Below the pieces are notes generated by a model. The model worked only from the letters and a program-made list of their open reading frames with translations, ran no database searches and had not been told where the DNA came from. A stretch of DNA of 64,000 nucleotides from Cypionkella sp049896245. Its GTDB lineage: Bacteria; Pseudomonadota; Alphaproteobacteria; Rhodobacterales; Rhodobacteraceae. The translations under genes and the position numbers were made by a program. The stretch is taken from contig NZ_JAFCTX010000007.1 of assembly GCF_049896245.1 (NCBI RefSeq), positions 62,001-126,000 on the forward strand, read 5' to 3'. This document shows, piece after piece, positions 24,606 to 33,891 of this stretch (positions within the stretch are counted from its first letter, which is position 1; each line of letters starts with the position of its first letter).

Positions 24606-25262
24606 ATGATCATCTCGCACGGGCGGCGCTTTATCTTCGTGCATATCCCCAAAACCGGCGGCACAGCGCTGAGCCTTGCGCTGGAAGATCGCGCGATGAA
24701 GGATGATATCCTGATCGGCGATACCCCCAAGGCGCGGGCGCGCAAAGCCCGGCTGAAAGGCGTGAAATCAGCGGGACGGCTGTGGAAACATTCGACGCTG
24801 TCCGATATCGCTGGCCTCGCCACGGATGATGAGATTGCCGATTTCTTCACCCTGACCTTGGTGCGCAACCCGTGGGATCGCGCGGTCAGCTATTATTACT
24901 GGCTGCGCGGGCAAAACTTTGCCCATCCCGCAGTGGGTCTGGCAAAGTCGCATGATTTCAGTGGCTTCCTCAACCATGCCCAGACCCGCACTGCTTTCAG
25001 CCTCTGGCCCTATACCGCCTATATGCGCGACCGTCTGGGGTTTGAACGCGCCAGCCTTTACGCGCGGCTGGAGCATCTCGACACCGATCTGGCGCGGTTT
25101 GAGGCGCATGTCGGCTTTCGCCTGACGCCCTTGCCGCAAGCCAACGCATCGGACCGCGCCCGCGACTGGCGCGGGTTTTATTCGGATGCTGACGCTGATC
25201 TGATCTCGCACATCAGCGCCGAGGATATCATACGCTTCGGCTATCGCTTCGATCCCGACTAA
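24606..25262 (+). CDS. Sulfotransferase-family protein
   Basis: The 218-residue protein has the PAPS-binding P-loop-like motif FVHIPKTGGTALSLAL near residue 12 and the 3'-phosphate motif LVRNPWDRAVSYYYW near residue 88. These mark membrane-less bacterial sulfotransferases that move sulfate from PAPS to a sugar or other acceptor. No signal peptide is seen. The acceptor is unknown. It stands alone on plus, and its 3' end overlaps the 3' end of the convergent FadB-like gene by 4 bases. Confidence 0.85.
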   Translation: MIISHGRRFIFVHIPKTGGTALSLALEDRAMKDDILIGDTPKARARKARLKGVKSAGRLWKHSTLSDIAGLATDDEIADFFTLTLVRNPWDRAVSYYYWLRGQNFAHPAVGLAKSHDFSGFLNHAQTRTAFSLWPYTAYMRDRLGFERASLYARLEHLDTDLARFEAHVGFRLTPLPQANASDRARDWRGFYSDADADLISHISAEDIIRFGYRFDPD

Positions 25263-27535
25263 GCCGCCTTTTGTGCGCCAAACCGCCCGTAAAAGCGCTC
25301 ATCCTTGGCTGCCATCTCGCGCAGCAGGGCAGGGGCCTCGAACCTTGGCCCGAACTCCGCCACCAACCGCTCGCAAATCTCCACCGCGCGCGCAGCCCCG
25401 ATGATATCGAGCCACGAGAACGGCCCGCCCGACCATGGTGCGAAGCCCCAGCCAAGGATCGCGCCCACATCGCCCTCGCGGATGTCGGTCAATACGCCTT
25501 CTTCAAGCGCCCGCACCGCCTCCAGCACCTGCGCCATCAGCAAGCGGTGCTGCACCGTGGTCAGTTCCGGGTCGGCTTTATGCGGATATTCTGCCGCCAG
25601 CCCGTCCCACAGCCCCTCACGTTTGCCTGCCGCATCATAGGCATAGAAGCCCTCATTGGCCTTCTTACCCATCCGGCCCTGATCGGCCATCCAGAACAGC
25701 ACCGCATCCACCGCGCCATCCGGGTAAGCATCGCCCATCGCGGCGCGGGTGGCCTTGGCGATCTTCACGCCCAGATCAATCGAGGTTTCATCAACCAGTT
25801 GCAGCGGCCCTAAGGGCATGCCGACCAGCTTAGCCGCATTCTCGATCAGCGCCGGTTCCACACCTTCCGCCACCATCCGAATACCCTCGTTGATGTAGGG
25901 AATGATGCAGCGGTTGGCGTAGAAGAACCGCGCGTCATTTACCACAATCGGCGTCTTGCGAATGGCGCGCACAAAATCCAATGCTTTGGCGACCGCGCGA
26001 TCCCCGGTTTGTTTACCCCTGATGATCTCGACCAGGTTCATTTTATCGACGGGGCTGAAGAAGTGGATGCCGATGAACTGATCGGGCCGCGCACTCGCCT
26101 TCGCCAGCGCCGAGATCGGCAGAGTGGAGGTGTTGGAGGCATAAATACATTCCGCCCCCACCGCAGCCTCGACGCGTGCCGTCACCTCGGCCTTCACCTT
26201 CGGGTCTTCAAACACCGCCTCAACCACCAGATCGCAACCCTTCAGCACCGCATAATCGGTGGTCGCCGTAATCCGCCCCAGCACTTCGGCCTTCTTCTCC
26301 ACCGTCACTTTGCGGCGCTGAATCCCTTTGTCCAAAAGATCCGCCGAATGGGCTTTGCCGCGATCCGCGCTCTCCTGAGCCGCATCAATCAGCACCACCT
26401 CAATCCCCGCCAAAGCCGCGACATAGGCGATCCCGGCCCCCATCATGCCTGCGCCGATTACGCCGAGTTTCTTCACCGACTGATCGGCCACCGAGGGCCT
26501 ATTCGCGCCCTTCTCCAAAGCCTCTTTGTTGATGAACAGGCTGCGGATCATCGCCGAGGACGACGGGTTCAGCAAAACCGAGGTGAACTGCCGCGCCTCA
26601 ATCCGCAAAGCCACGTCAAACGGTACCAAAGCGCCCTCATAGACCGCACTTAGCAAGGCTTTAGCCGCAGGATACACCCCCATCGTCTTGCCCAGAACCA
26701 TGGCACTTGCGCCAACGAAGGTCATGAACCCGGCAGGCTGATACGGCGCGCCGCCGGGCATTTTATAACCCTTATCGTCCCACGGCTTGACGAGTGTATC
26801 GTTCCCCATTGGCATCGTTACCGGGTTGGACTCGGGATTCTTGGGGTCTGTCAGTTGGCGCGGATAGACCTCGATTTTCTCGTTCGGAATGACTCCAGCC
26901 GTGGCGAGAACCCACTGCTTGGCTCGAAATAGAAGGTTTTCGGGGGACACCACTTCATCAATCAACCCAGCCGTCTTCGCGGCCTTCGGGTCCGACAGTT
27001 TCCCCTCCAGCAGGAACGGCGCCGCCATCATCGCGCCCAGCTTGCGCACCAGCCGGGTGGTGCCACCGGCCCCCGGAAAAATCCCCACCATGATCTCGGG
27101 CAACCCGATCTTCGCCCTCGGATTATCCGCCGCAATGATGCGGTGACACGACAGCGGTAGCTCTAACCCGATGCCCAACGCCGTTCCCGGCAAAGCCGCC
27201 ACAATCGGCTTGCCGCCCTTTTTGGTCTTCGGGTCCATCCCGGCCAGTTCGATCTTGCGCAAAACCTTATGCATCGTCATCACGCCGTCGAAAATCGCCG
27301 CAGCCCCCCCGGCCCGCATTTCGGCAATCACGTTCAGATCCATCCCCCCGGCAAAATCTTTCTTGCCAGAGGTGATGATGATCCCTTTCACGCCCGGATC
27401 GGCCAAAGCCTGATCCACCAACCCACTCAGCAGCCCAAAAGCCGCCGTTGACATCACATTCATCGACTTGGCCACCACATCCCAAGTGATCGTGGCCACG
27501 CCATCGGCATCAACGGCCATGGTGAAATCAGTCAT
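25259..27535 (-). CDS. FadB/FadJ-type enoyl-CoA hydratase / 3-hydroxyacyl-CoA dehydrogenase
   Basis: This 758-residue bifunctional enzyme does steps 2 and 3 of fatty-acid beta-oxidation. The hydratase part has GLPEIMVGIFPGAGGTTRLV with a catalytic Glu. A linker follows, then the dehydrogenase NAD motif LGVIGAGMMGAGIAYVAALA near residue 355. The catalytic His is in FIGIHFFSPVDKMNLVEII. The C-terminal 3HCDH domain is complete. It is the last gene of the MerR-controlled operon; its ATG overlaps the bicupin stop. Size and domain order are normal for the family. Confidence 0.93.
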   Translation of the reverse strand: MTDFTMAVDADGVATITWDVVAKSMNVMSTAAFGLLSGLVDQALADPGVKGIIITSGKKDFAGGMDLNVIAEMRAGGAAAIFDGVMTMHKVLRKIELAGMDPKTKKGGKPIVAALPGTALGIGLELPLSCHRIIAADNPRAKIGLPEIMVGIFPGAGGTTRLVRKLGAMMAAPFLLEGKLSDPKAAKTAGLIDEVVSPENLLFRAKQWVLATAGVIPNEKIEVYPRQLTDPKNPESNPVTMPMGNDTLVKPWDDKGYKMPGGAPYQPAGFMTFVGASAMVLGKTMGVYPAAKALLSAVYEGALVPFDVALRIEARQFTSVLLNPSSSAMIRSLFINKEALEKGANRPSVADQSVKKLGVIGAGMMGAGIAYVAALAGIEVVLIDAAQESADRGKAHSADLLDKGIQRRKVTVEKKAEVLGRITATTDYAVLKGCDLVVEAVFEDPKVKAEVTARVEAAVGAECIYASNTSTLPISALAKASARPDQFIGIHFFSPVDKMNLVEIIRGKQTGDRAVAKALDFVRAIRKTPIVVNDARFFYANRCIIPYINEGIRMVAEGVEPALIENAAKLVGMPLGPLQLVDETSIDLGVKIAKATRAAMGDAYPDGAVDAVLFWMADQGRMGKKANEGFYAYDAAGKREGLWDGLAAEYPHKADPELTTVQHRLLMAQVLEAVRALEEGVLTDIREGDVGAILGWGFAPWSGGPFSWLDIIGAARAVEICERLVAEFGPRFEAPALLREMAAKDERFYGRFGAQKAA

Positions 27536-28503
27536 TTGCGCTCTCCTGCACTGCGGGGTCGGCCATCGGCATAGGTATAGCGCCGGGCCGCGCCGTCTTT
27601 ATGGGTGATCAGATCGTGATCGGGATAGTGAATGATATCGCGGGGCAGGCGGGTGCCAATGGTTAGATAGACCACGTCCGCCTCGCTGCGGTTGTGCAAC
27701 TGATGGCCCGTGGGCTGGCCCGCAGGCCAGCACACCATATCGCCGGGGTTCAGCGGCGTTTCGCTGTCTTCAATCAGAGTCGGATGGCCAGACAGCACCA
27801 GCACCAACTCATCCTCGGCCTCATGCCCATGCCGGAAGCTAGAGCGCGCGCCGGGTGGCAAGCGTTCCAAATGTACGCCGAACTGCGACAGCCCGCCCGC
27901 ATCGCCCAAGATCGCGTGCCAGTAATCGCCGAGATCGCCGCCGAGCACGGGATGCTGAGAACCCTGCTCCAACACCCAAACCCGCTCTGCCGCGCGCAGC
28001 ACATTTGGGCGCACGGACCCATCATAATCCTGCCCCCAAACCGCAGGCAATCCCAGCAACTCCGCAGGTAAATCGCCGCCACGCAACTCGGCTCCATCGG
28101 CGTCCAACACCTGCCAACGGGTCGCCGAATTCACCTGTTTGCGCCCCGACTCCGGGTAGGAACACACATCCCCCAGCACACGCGTCCCCACGATCAGATA
28201 GCGCAGGGCTGCGTCCGAGCGGTTACCAACCCGGTGCCCATTCCGCGCGCCATGCCGCCAGCACACAGCATCACCGGGGTGTAAATCCTGCATCCCAGCC
28301 TCATCATGCAAGCAGCCAAGCCCTTCCAGCACAAACAGAAACTCATCTTCAGCCGAGTGCCAATGCCGATCCGAAGACCACGCCCCCGGTGCCAAAGTCT
28401 CAACATAAGCGCCAAAGTGCGTCAGCCCACCCGCCACTGAAAGCCGCAAAGTACTGACCCCTTCGCGGTTATCAACTGGCGCAAGTCTTGCATCAACGAT
28501 CAT
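27532..28503 (-). CDS. Bicupin protein of unknown function
   Basis: The 323-residue protein carries two cupin units of about 150 residues each. The metal-binding motif is DRHWHSAEDEFLFVLEG with a later His in GHRV in unit 1, and FRHGHEAEDELVLVLSG with GHQLHN in unit 2. Each keeps the H-x-H-x4-E pattern plus a distal His, so metal binding is likely. The units also share a tail ending in a Tyr-rich segment. The ATG at 28503 overlaps the upstream cupin stop (ATGA). An enzyme or a small-molecule sensor is possible; nothing here decides it. Confidence 0.75.
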   Translation of the reverse strand: MIVDARLAPVDNREGVSTLRLSVAGGLTHFGAYVETLAPGAWSSDRHWHSAEDEFLFVLEGLGCLHDEAGMQDLHPGDAVCWRHGARNGHRVGNRSDAALRYLIVGTRVLGDVCSYPESGRKQVNSATRWQVLDADGAELRGGDLPAELLGLPAVWGQDYDGSVRPNVLRAAERVWVLEQGSQHPVLGGDLGDYWHAILGDAGGLSQFGVHLERLPPGARSSFRHGHEAEDELVLVLSGHPTLIEDSETPLNPGDMVCWPAGQPTGHQLHNRSEADVVYLTIGTRLPRDIIHYPDHDLITHKDGAARRYTYADGRPRSAGERK

Positions 28504-28970
28504 CGCGGTCCCTCCCAAGGGCTGCCATCTTTATAGGCATAGCTGGCCTGCCCAGCCTCCACCGTCAGCACCAGATCAACATCGGAATAGGTCGCCACCT
28601 CGCGCTTGGATTTCGAGCCTACCACCAGAAACTGCGCCACCGCACCCGAGCGGTTGAGGAAGTGATGCCCGTCCGGCACATTCGCTGGAAACGCCACGCA
28701 ATCGCCCGCAACCATCAGCGTCTCGCCCGCATCTTGCACCAGCACGCACTCTCCTTGCGTCACCATGACGAACTCGTCTTCAACCAGATGCCAATGCCGC
28801 AATGACGACAAAGCCCCCGGCTGCAAAATCACCAGATTGACGCCAAACTGCGTTAACCCGCCTGCATCGCCCAGACGCAGACTGCTGCGCCCCGCCATCA
28901 TCTCGGCATAGGGCGAAGGATAGATCGAGCCGGTTTTCACCGGCACTTTTGTCAGATCAAGCTTTGGCAT
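28500..28970 (-). CDS. Single-domain cupin protein
   Basis: The ATG at 28970 gives 156 residues beginning MPKLDLTKVPVKTGSIYPSP. The cupin motif is LRHWHLVEDEFVMVTQG, with a distal His in DGHHFLNRSG. The whole protein aligns unit for unit with each half of the downstream bicupin, down to the DVDL and YAYKDGSPW tail. The start is inside the previous gene (14-base overlap). An alternative ATG at 28979 adds three residues. No enzyme activity can be assigned. Confidence 0.75.
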   Translation of the reverse strand: MPKLDLTKVPVKTGSIYPSPYAEMMAGRSSLRLGDAGGLTQFGVNLVILQPGALSSLRHWHLVEDEFVMVTQGECVLVQDAGETLMVAGDCVAFPANVPDGHHFLNRSGAVAQFLVVGSKSKREVATYSDVDLVLTVEAGQASYAYKDGSPWEGPR

Positions 28971-29424
28971 CGCCCTCACCTTTCACGGTGGAATCAGACT
29001 TCTCTGCCTTGGTCTCAGTCCGCCCCAGCGTCCAGTTGACATCGCCGCCGACGCTTTCAACTTCATAAATCCGCCAGCCATCGGGCTGCTCCGACAGCCA
29101 GAACGCGACCTCAAACGGATCGACAATGCGCTGCGCGCGCGCCATGATATGAGACAGAACGCGCACCTTGACATGTTGTGGATCGAGTGTGGTGATATCA
29201 ACAATTTGGCGAAAAATATCCGTCACGCCGTGCCCGTGCAGGTTGCGGCGGAAAAGTTCGAAATCGACCCGCAATGCCGCCTCGGTTTCGATCACATACG
29301 ACAAATCAAAGCGTGGTTTCATATTGACGGGCAAGTCAAACAGGCGGCTGTAAATGCTGAAATCGCCGCCGATCAACGCCTGCGTCAAAAGATCTCCTAT
29401 GGCGGCAAAAGCAAGTTCAGGCAT
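28957..29424 (-). CDS. Protein of unknown function in the beta-oxidation operon
   Basis: The ATG at 29424 starts 2 bases after the thiolase stop and gives 155 residues. It begins MPELAFAAIGDLLTQALIGG and contains FRRNLHGHGVTDIFRQIVDI and FWLSEQPDGWRIYEVESVGG. The pattern of an N-terminal helix, alternating strands and a final amphipathic strand recalls SnoaL/NTF2-like folds, but similarity is too weak to be sure. The C-terminus is Lys/Glu-rich. The upstream ATG at 29475 lies in the thiolase gene and is rejected. Confidence 0.6.
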   Translation of the reverse strand: MPELAFAAIGDLLTQALIGGDFSIYSRLFDLPVNMKPRFDLSYVIETEAALRVDFELFRRNLHGHGVTDIFRQIVDITTLDPQHVKVRVLSHIMARAQRIVDPFEVAFWLSEQPDGWRIYEVESVGGDVNWTLGRTETKAEKSDSTVKGEGDAKA

Positions 29425-29426
29425 GA

Positions 29427-30638
29427 TCAGAGCCTCTCGATGATAGTGGCCGCCCCCATACCCGAGGCAATGCACAGCGTGGCCAAACCAACAGTCTTGC
29501 CGCTGCGCTCTAACTCATCCAGCAAAGTGCCGATGATGATCGCGCCCGTCGCCCCCAAAGGATGCCCCAAAGCAATCGAGCCGCCATTGACGTTGACCAA
29601 GCTGGGGTCGACATCAAACGCCTGCTGGAACCGCAGCACCACCGCCGCGAAAGCCTCATTGACCTCAAACAGATCAATGTCGCCAATCGCCATCCCGGCA
29701 TCGCGCAGGATCTTTTCCGTCACAGGCACCGGCCCGGTCAGCATGATCGTAGGGTCAGTGCCGATCTTCGCCGTCGCCCGAATACGCGCCCGAGGCTTTA
29801 GCCCATATGCATGGCCAAATTCGGCATTTCCAATCAGCAAGGCCGCAGCCCCATCAACGATACCGCTGGAATTGCCTGCATGGTGGATATGGTTGATCCG
29901 CTCCAGATGCGGATATTTCATCAGCGCAATCTTATCAAAGCCGGGCATCGTCTCGCCGATATCCTTGAACGCCGGTTTCAACGCGCCGAGGGTCGCCATA
30001 TCGGTGCCCGGACGCATGTATTCGTCACGGTCCAGGATGGTCAACCCATTCTGGTCCTTAATCGCAATCACCGAGCGGCCAAACCGATCCTCGGCCCAAG
30101 CCATCGCTGCCCGGCTCTGCGATTCCACTGCCAAAGCATCGGCCATCTCGCGCGTAAAACCGTATTCGGTCGCGATAATATCCGCCGAAATCCCCTGTGG
30201 CACGAAATAGGTCTTCATTGCCAAAGACGGGTCCACCGCAATCGCCGCCCCATCCGAGCCCATTGCAACCCGGCCCATCATCTCAACCCCGCCCGCGATA
30301 TAGGCCGCCCCTGCGCCTGCCTTCACCTGATTGGCGGCCAAATTCACCGCCTCCATGCCGCTGGCACAAAAACGATTGATCGCAAGGCCGGGGATCGACT
30401 GATCCAACCCCGAAGCCAGCACCGCCGAGCGTGCCAAACAGCCGCCCTGCTCGCCCACCTGCGTGACATTGCCCCAGATCACATCCTCTACTGCATGGCC
30501 CACAAGCCCGTTGCGCTCGCGGATCGCATCCAGAATTTTCGCCGACAGCGCCACCGAGGTCAGCTCGTGTAACGCCCCATCCGGGCGGCCCTTGCCACGC
30601 GGGCTGCGCACGGCGTCATAGATAAAAGCGTCGGTCAT
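29427..30638 (-). CDS. Acetyl-CoA C-acyltransferase (thiolase, FadA type)
   Basis: Thiolase releases acetyl-CoA in the last beta-oxidation step. The nucleophile is C91 in INRFCASGMEAVN. The second active-site loop is NEAFAAV, then NVNGGSIALGHPLGATGA with the catalytic His, and CIASGMGAA with the second Cys. The 403 residues give the normal size. The start ATG is 10 bases downstream of the GST stop. The operon position next to a FadB-like enzyme fits a degradative rather than a PHB-forming thiolase. Confidence 0.92.
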   Translation of the reverse strand: MTDAFIYDAVRSPRGKGRPDGALHELTSVALSAKILDAIRERNGLVGHAVEDVIWGNVTQVGEQGGCLARSAVLASGLDQSIPGLAINRFCASGMEAVNLAANQVKAGAGAAYIAGGVEMMGRVAMGSDGAAIAVDPSLAMKTYFVPQGISADIIATEYGFTREMADALAVESQSRAAMAWAEDRFGRSVIAIKDQNGLTILDRDEYMRPGTDMATLGALKPAFKDIGETMPGFDKIALMKYPHLERINHIHHAGNSSGIVDGAAALLIGNAEFGHAYGLKPRARIRATAKIGTDPTIMLTGPVPVTEKILRDAGMAIGDIDLFEVNEAFAAVVLRFQQAFDVDPSLVNVNGGSIALGHPLGATGAIIIGTLLDELERSGKTVGLATLCIASGMGAATIIERL

Positions 30639-30648
30639 GATGTACTCC

Positions 30649-31284
30649 TTATACCCGGTCAGACGGTTTGCCGGGCATCAGATCATAGGGATGTTTCCAG
30701 CCCGGCACCGCCGCAATGCGGTTCAGCCAAGCGTCGATATGGGGCCAATCCGCACGGTCAAACCCAAACGGCTCGGGGTAATACAAATAGCCTGCGCACG
30801 ATAAATCCGCGATGGTCATCGCTTCACCAGCCACCCATTTGCGGCCCTCAAGATGGGTGTTCAGCACGGTGTAAGCCGTCTTCAAACGGCTGTGCAGAAA
30901 AGGGATGACCCCGGCAGGGCGCTTTTCTTCCGGCACGAAATTTGCCAAAAACCGTGCGGTGCCGATCTGCGTCGACAGCTTGTGATTGTCCCAAAACAGC
31001 CAGCGCAACACCTCGCGCCGCTCCGCCGCAGATTTGCCCCCCAGCTTGCCGGTTTTGCTACTGATATAATCCAGGATCACCCCCGATTGCGTCAGCGTGG
31101 TCTCGCCATCGACCAAAACCGGGACTTCGCCCATCGCATTAAGCGCGCGAAATTCCGGGGTACGGGTGGCACCGTTGAAGAAATCAACAAACACCGGCTC
31201 CCATTCGATATCGGCGAAGGTCAGCGCCAGCGCCACCTTATAGGCATTGCCGGATTCGCCAAAGCAGTAGAGTTTTGCGGTCAT
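30649..31284 (-). CDS. Glutathione S-transferase family protein
   Basis: The ATG at 31284, preceded by GGGACCACG, gives 211 residues beginning MTAKLYCFGESGNAYKVALA. The thioredoxin-like N-terminal half holds GEVPVLVDGETTLTQSGVIL, the glutathione-binding loop with the cis-Pro. The helical C-terminal half follows (MTIADLSCAGYLYYPEPF). Ser11 or Asn12 may be the catalytic residue. Location inside a beta-oxidation operon suggests detoxifying or isomerising an acyl intermediate, but that is inference. The start at 31323 is rejected because its extension is non-conserved. Confidence 0.85.
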   Translation of the reverse strand: MTAKLYCFGESGNAYKVALALTFADIEWEPVFVDFFNGATRTPEFRALNAMGEVPVLVDGETTLTQSGVILDYISSKTGKLGGKSAAERREVLRWLFWDNHKLSTQIGTARFLANFVPEEKRPAGVIPFLHSRLKTAYTVLNTHLEGRKWVAGEAMTIADLSCAGYLYYPEPFGFDRADWPHIDAWLNRIAAVPGWKHPYDLMPGKPSDRV

Positions 31285-31366
31285 CGTGGTCCCTTTCCGG
31301 GAAGGGCGGAGTGGGAGTTTCACACCCCCACACCCCCGTGGAATATTTAGGCCAATGTGAAAGCGA

Positions 31367-31579
31367 TCAGGTCTTGCGCGCGTCTACCTCTGAATTGAAC
31401 AGCCGCAGCCGGTGGGTCAGATTGACGTGGTTGATCACCGATGAGTAATTCTCAAACAGAAACGACAGAGCCTCGCCCTCATCCAGCCCCGCCTCTTTGG
31501 CGAAGCTCTTCAGGCGGCGGTAGCCGTCCTCGGTCATGGCAACCGGAAAGCGGCGGGTGAGGCGGAAGCGTTTCGGCAT
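31367..31579 (-). CDS. Small ribbon-helix-helix-like protein
   Basis: The 70-residue protein begins MPKRFRLTRRFPVAMTEDGY. A basic N-terminal strand is followed by helices (YRRLKSFAKEAGLDEGEALS, LFENYSSVINHVNLTHRLRL), the layout of ribbon-helix-helix DNA-binding proteins. An earlier helix-strand module of that family fits by eye only. It lies 29 bases after the acyl-CoA dehydrogenase stop and 82 bases before GST. It may be a local regulator, though with two MerR genes at the operon head its role is unclear. Confidence 0.6.
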   Translation of the reverse strand: MPKRFRLTRRFPVAMTEDGYRRLKSFAKEAGLDEGEALSFLFENYSSVINHVNLTHRLRLFNSEVDARKT

Positions 31580-31608
31580 GGGCTAACTCCGGTGACCTTT
31601 GCGCAAGC

Positions 31609-33381
31609 TTAGAACGCCTCAGCCGCCAGCGCCATCACCGGATCGGCCCCGGTGCTAATCCGCGCCAGATGCAGCGCCGTCGCGGGCAGTTGCCGCTGCA
31701 TGTAATAGCGCCCGGTGGCCAGTTTGGCGTTCAGGAAATCGGCATCGCCGCCGGCATCCAGCCCCGCAAAGGCTGCCTTCGCCATCTTCGCCCACATCAG
31801 CCCCAGACAGGTATGCCCCGTCATGGTCATGAAATCATAAGATCCCGCCAGCGCCGCATTGGGGTTCTTCATCGCGGTATTCATGAAGAACATCGCCGCC
31901 GCCTGCACATCTTTTGACGCCGCTTTCAGCGGGTCCAGATAGGGCACCATGCGCGCATCGCCTTCATTTTCCTTGATGAAGCCTTTGATCAAAGCAAAAA
32001 ATGCCATCACATGCTTGCCGCCATCGGTGGCCAACTTCCGCCCCACCAGATCCAAAGCCTGCACGCCATTGGCACCCTCATAAATCTGCGCGATCCTTGC
32101 ATCGCGGACAAATTGCGACATGCCAGAATCTTCAATATAACCGTGGCCGCCCCAAACCTGCTGCGCCTGCACCGCCATCTCAAAGCCGCGGTCGGTCTGG
32201 AAGCCCTTCAGGACCGGGATCAGCAGCGACACCAAGCCTTCGGCGTCTGCATCTCCTGACCGCACCGACTGGTCGATCATCAAGGCCGCCCAATAGGTAA
32301 ACGCCCGCGCACCTTCGACAAAGCTTTTCTGATCCATCAGGCTGCGGCGAATATCGGGATGCACGATCAGCGGGTCCGCCGGACCGGAGGGATTCTGCGC
32401 CCTGGTCACATCGCGGCCCTGCAAGCGATCTTTGGCATAACCCAAGGCGTTCTGATACGCCGCCTCGGCCACTGCATAGCCTTGCAGGCCAACGCCCAGC
32501 CGCGCCTCGTTCATCATGGTGAACATCGCGCGCATGCCTTTGTGCAGATCGCCCAAAAGGTAGCCCACCGCGCCGTCATAATTCAGCACGCAGGTCGCGT
32601 TGCCGTGAATACCCATCTTTTCTTCGACCTTGCCAACGCTCACGCCATTGCGCGCGCCCAAAGAGCCATCGGCATTGACCAAAAACTTCGGCACGATGAA
32701 CAGCGAAATCCCCTTGGTGCCTTCGCCGCCGCCCGGAGCCTTCGCCAGCACCAGATGAATGATATTTTCGGCCAGATCATGCTCGCCTGCCGAGATGAAA
32801 ATCTTCGTGCCGGTGATCTTATGCGACCCATCCGCCTGCGGTTCCGCACGGGTCCGCATCAGCCCCAGATCGGTGCCACAATGTGGCTCGGTCAGGTTCA
32901 TCGTGCCGGTCCAGTCGCACGAGACGATTTTCGGCAGATAGGTCGCCTTCTGTTCCGCCGTGCCATGCACATGGATCGCCGAATAAGCGCCGTGGGTAAG
33001 GCCCTGATACATGTTGAACGCCATATTGGCCGAGACAAACATCTCGCCCACCGCCGTCGCCATCACGTAAGGCAGGCCCTGACCACCATAATCCGGGTCA
33101 CAATCCAGCGCGGTCCAGCCGCCAGCCTTCATCGCGTCAAACGCCGCCTTAAAGCCCTTTGGCGTCCGCACCACGCCGTTTTCCAACACGCAGCCTTCCC
33201 GATCACCTACCGAATTCAACGGCTCCAGCACGTCAGAGGCAAGCTTGCCCGCCTCCTCCAACACCGCTGCGGTAAACCCCGCATCAAGATCGCCATACCC
33301 CGGAATATCGCGGCCAGAGACCCCGAGCACATCATGCAGCAGAAACTGCATGTCTTTCAGCGGGGCTGTGTAGGTGGTCAT
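31609..33381 (-). CDS. Acyl-CoA dehydrogenase (long, ~590-residue type)
   Basis: The ATG at 33381 gives 590 residues and starts MTTYTAPLKDMQFLLHDVLG. The FAD/acyl-CoA core is seen in MNLTEPHCGTDLGLMRTRAE and ITGTKIFISAGEHDLAENII. The catalytic Glu lies in IAQIYEGANGVQALDLVGRK. A C-terminal extension of ~110 residues makes it longer than classic ACADs, like the FadE-type and DmdC-type enzymes of marine Rhodobacteraceae, so a sulfur-containing acyl substrate is possible. The electrons go to ETF and then to the ETF-QO at 60944-62596. The longer ORF start at 33486 overlaps the MerR gene. Confidence 0.9.
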   Translation of the reverse strand: MTTYTAPLKDMQFLLHDVLGVSGRDIPGYGDLDAGFTAAVLEEAGKLASDVLEPLNSVGDREGCVLENGVVRTPKGFKAAFDAMKAGGWTALDCDPDYGGQGLPYVMATAVGEMFVSANMAFNMYQGLTHGAYSAIHVHGTAEQKATYLPKIVSCDWTGTMNLTEPHCGTDLGLMRTRAEPQADGSHKITGTKIFISAGEHDLAENIIHLVLAKAPGGGEGTKGISLFIVPKFLVNADGSLGARNGVSVGKVEEKMGIHGNATCVLNYDGAVGYLLGDLHKGMRAMFTMMNEARLGVGLQGYAVAEAAYQNALGYAKDRLQGRDVTRAQNPSGPADPLIVHPDIRRSLMDQKSFVEGARAFTYWAALMIDQSVRSGDADAEGLVSLLIPVLKGFQTDRGFEMAVQAQQVWGGHGYIEDSGMSQFVRDARIAQIYEGANGVQALDLVGRKLATDGGKHVMAFFALIKGFIKENEGDARMVPYLDPLKAASKDVQAAAMFFMNTAMKNPNAALAGSYDFMTMTGHTCLGLMWAKMAKAAFAGLDAGGDADFLNAKLATGRYYMQRQLPATALHLARISTGADPVMALAAEAF

Positions 33382-33442
33382 GGCCTTACTCCTCAATTCG
33401 GCTGTCTGTGATAGGCGTGGTCTGGGCTTAATTGTCTGGGCC

Positions 33443-33844
33443 TTATTCGGCCGCCGCGCGGAAGGCGGCCAAAGCCGTCCCGGCACTTTGTAATTCGGTT
33501 TCCAACTCGGCGATGGCGATGCTCAGCTCATCGCGTTGCGCCTGCATCTGCGCCAGACGGTCTTGGCCCAGATCAAACGTCCGGGCCAGTTGTGCCTGAT
33601 TGCTGCCATTTCTGTTATACATATCAAGCAACTGGCGGATATTCTCCAGCGAGAAGCCAAAGCGCTTGCCGCGCAGGATCAGTTGCAACCTTGCGCGATC
33701 CTGTTTGGTGTAAAGCCGCCTGCTGCCCGCCCGGATCGGCGACAGCAGTTCTTTCGCCTCATAAAACCGCAAGGTACGGGCGGTCACCTGATAGGTGTCG
33801 CACATCTGGCGGATCGACAGGGTTTCGGTTTCGCTCAAGCTCAT
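33443..33844 (-). CDS. MerR-family regulator, operon-proximal
   Basis: The 133-residue protein has the winged-helix MerR N-terminus: SIRQMCDTYQVTARTLRFYE, then RRLYTKQDRARLQLILRGKR. A coiled coil follows (LAQMQAQRDELSIAIAELET). No metal-binding Cys cluster is seen, so it belongs with the acyl-CoA-degradation MerR regulators rather than metal sensors. It is the first gene of the beta-oxidation operon, 61 bases before the acyl-CoA dehydrogenase start. A promoter of MerR type stands upstream, so autoregulation is likely. Confidence 0.88.
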   Translation of the reverse strand: MSLSETETLSIRQMCDTYQVTARTLRFYEAKELLSPIRAGSRRLYTKQDRARLQLILRGKRFGFSLENIRQLLDMYNRNGSNQAQLARTFDLGQDRLAQMQAQRDELSIAIAELETELQSAGTALAAFRAAAE

Positions 33845-33891
33845 GGCACTTCCTCGACAAACACTACCGGGCAGATGGGGGTGTTGCGCCC

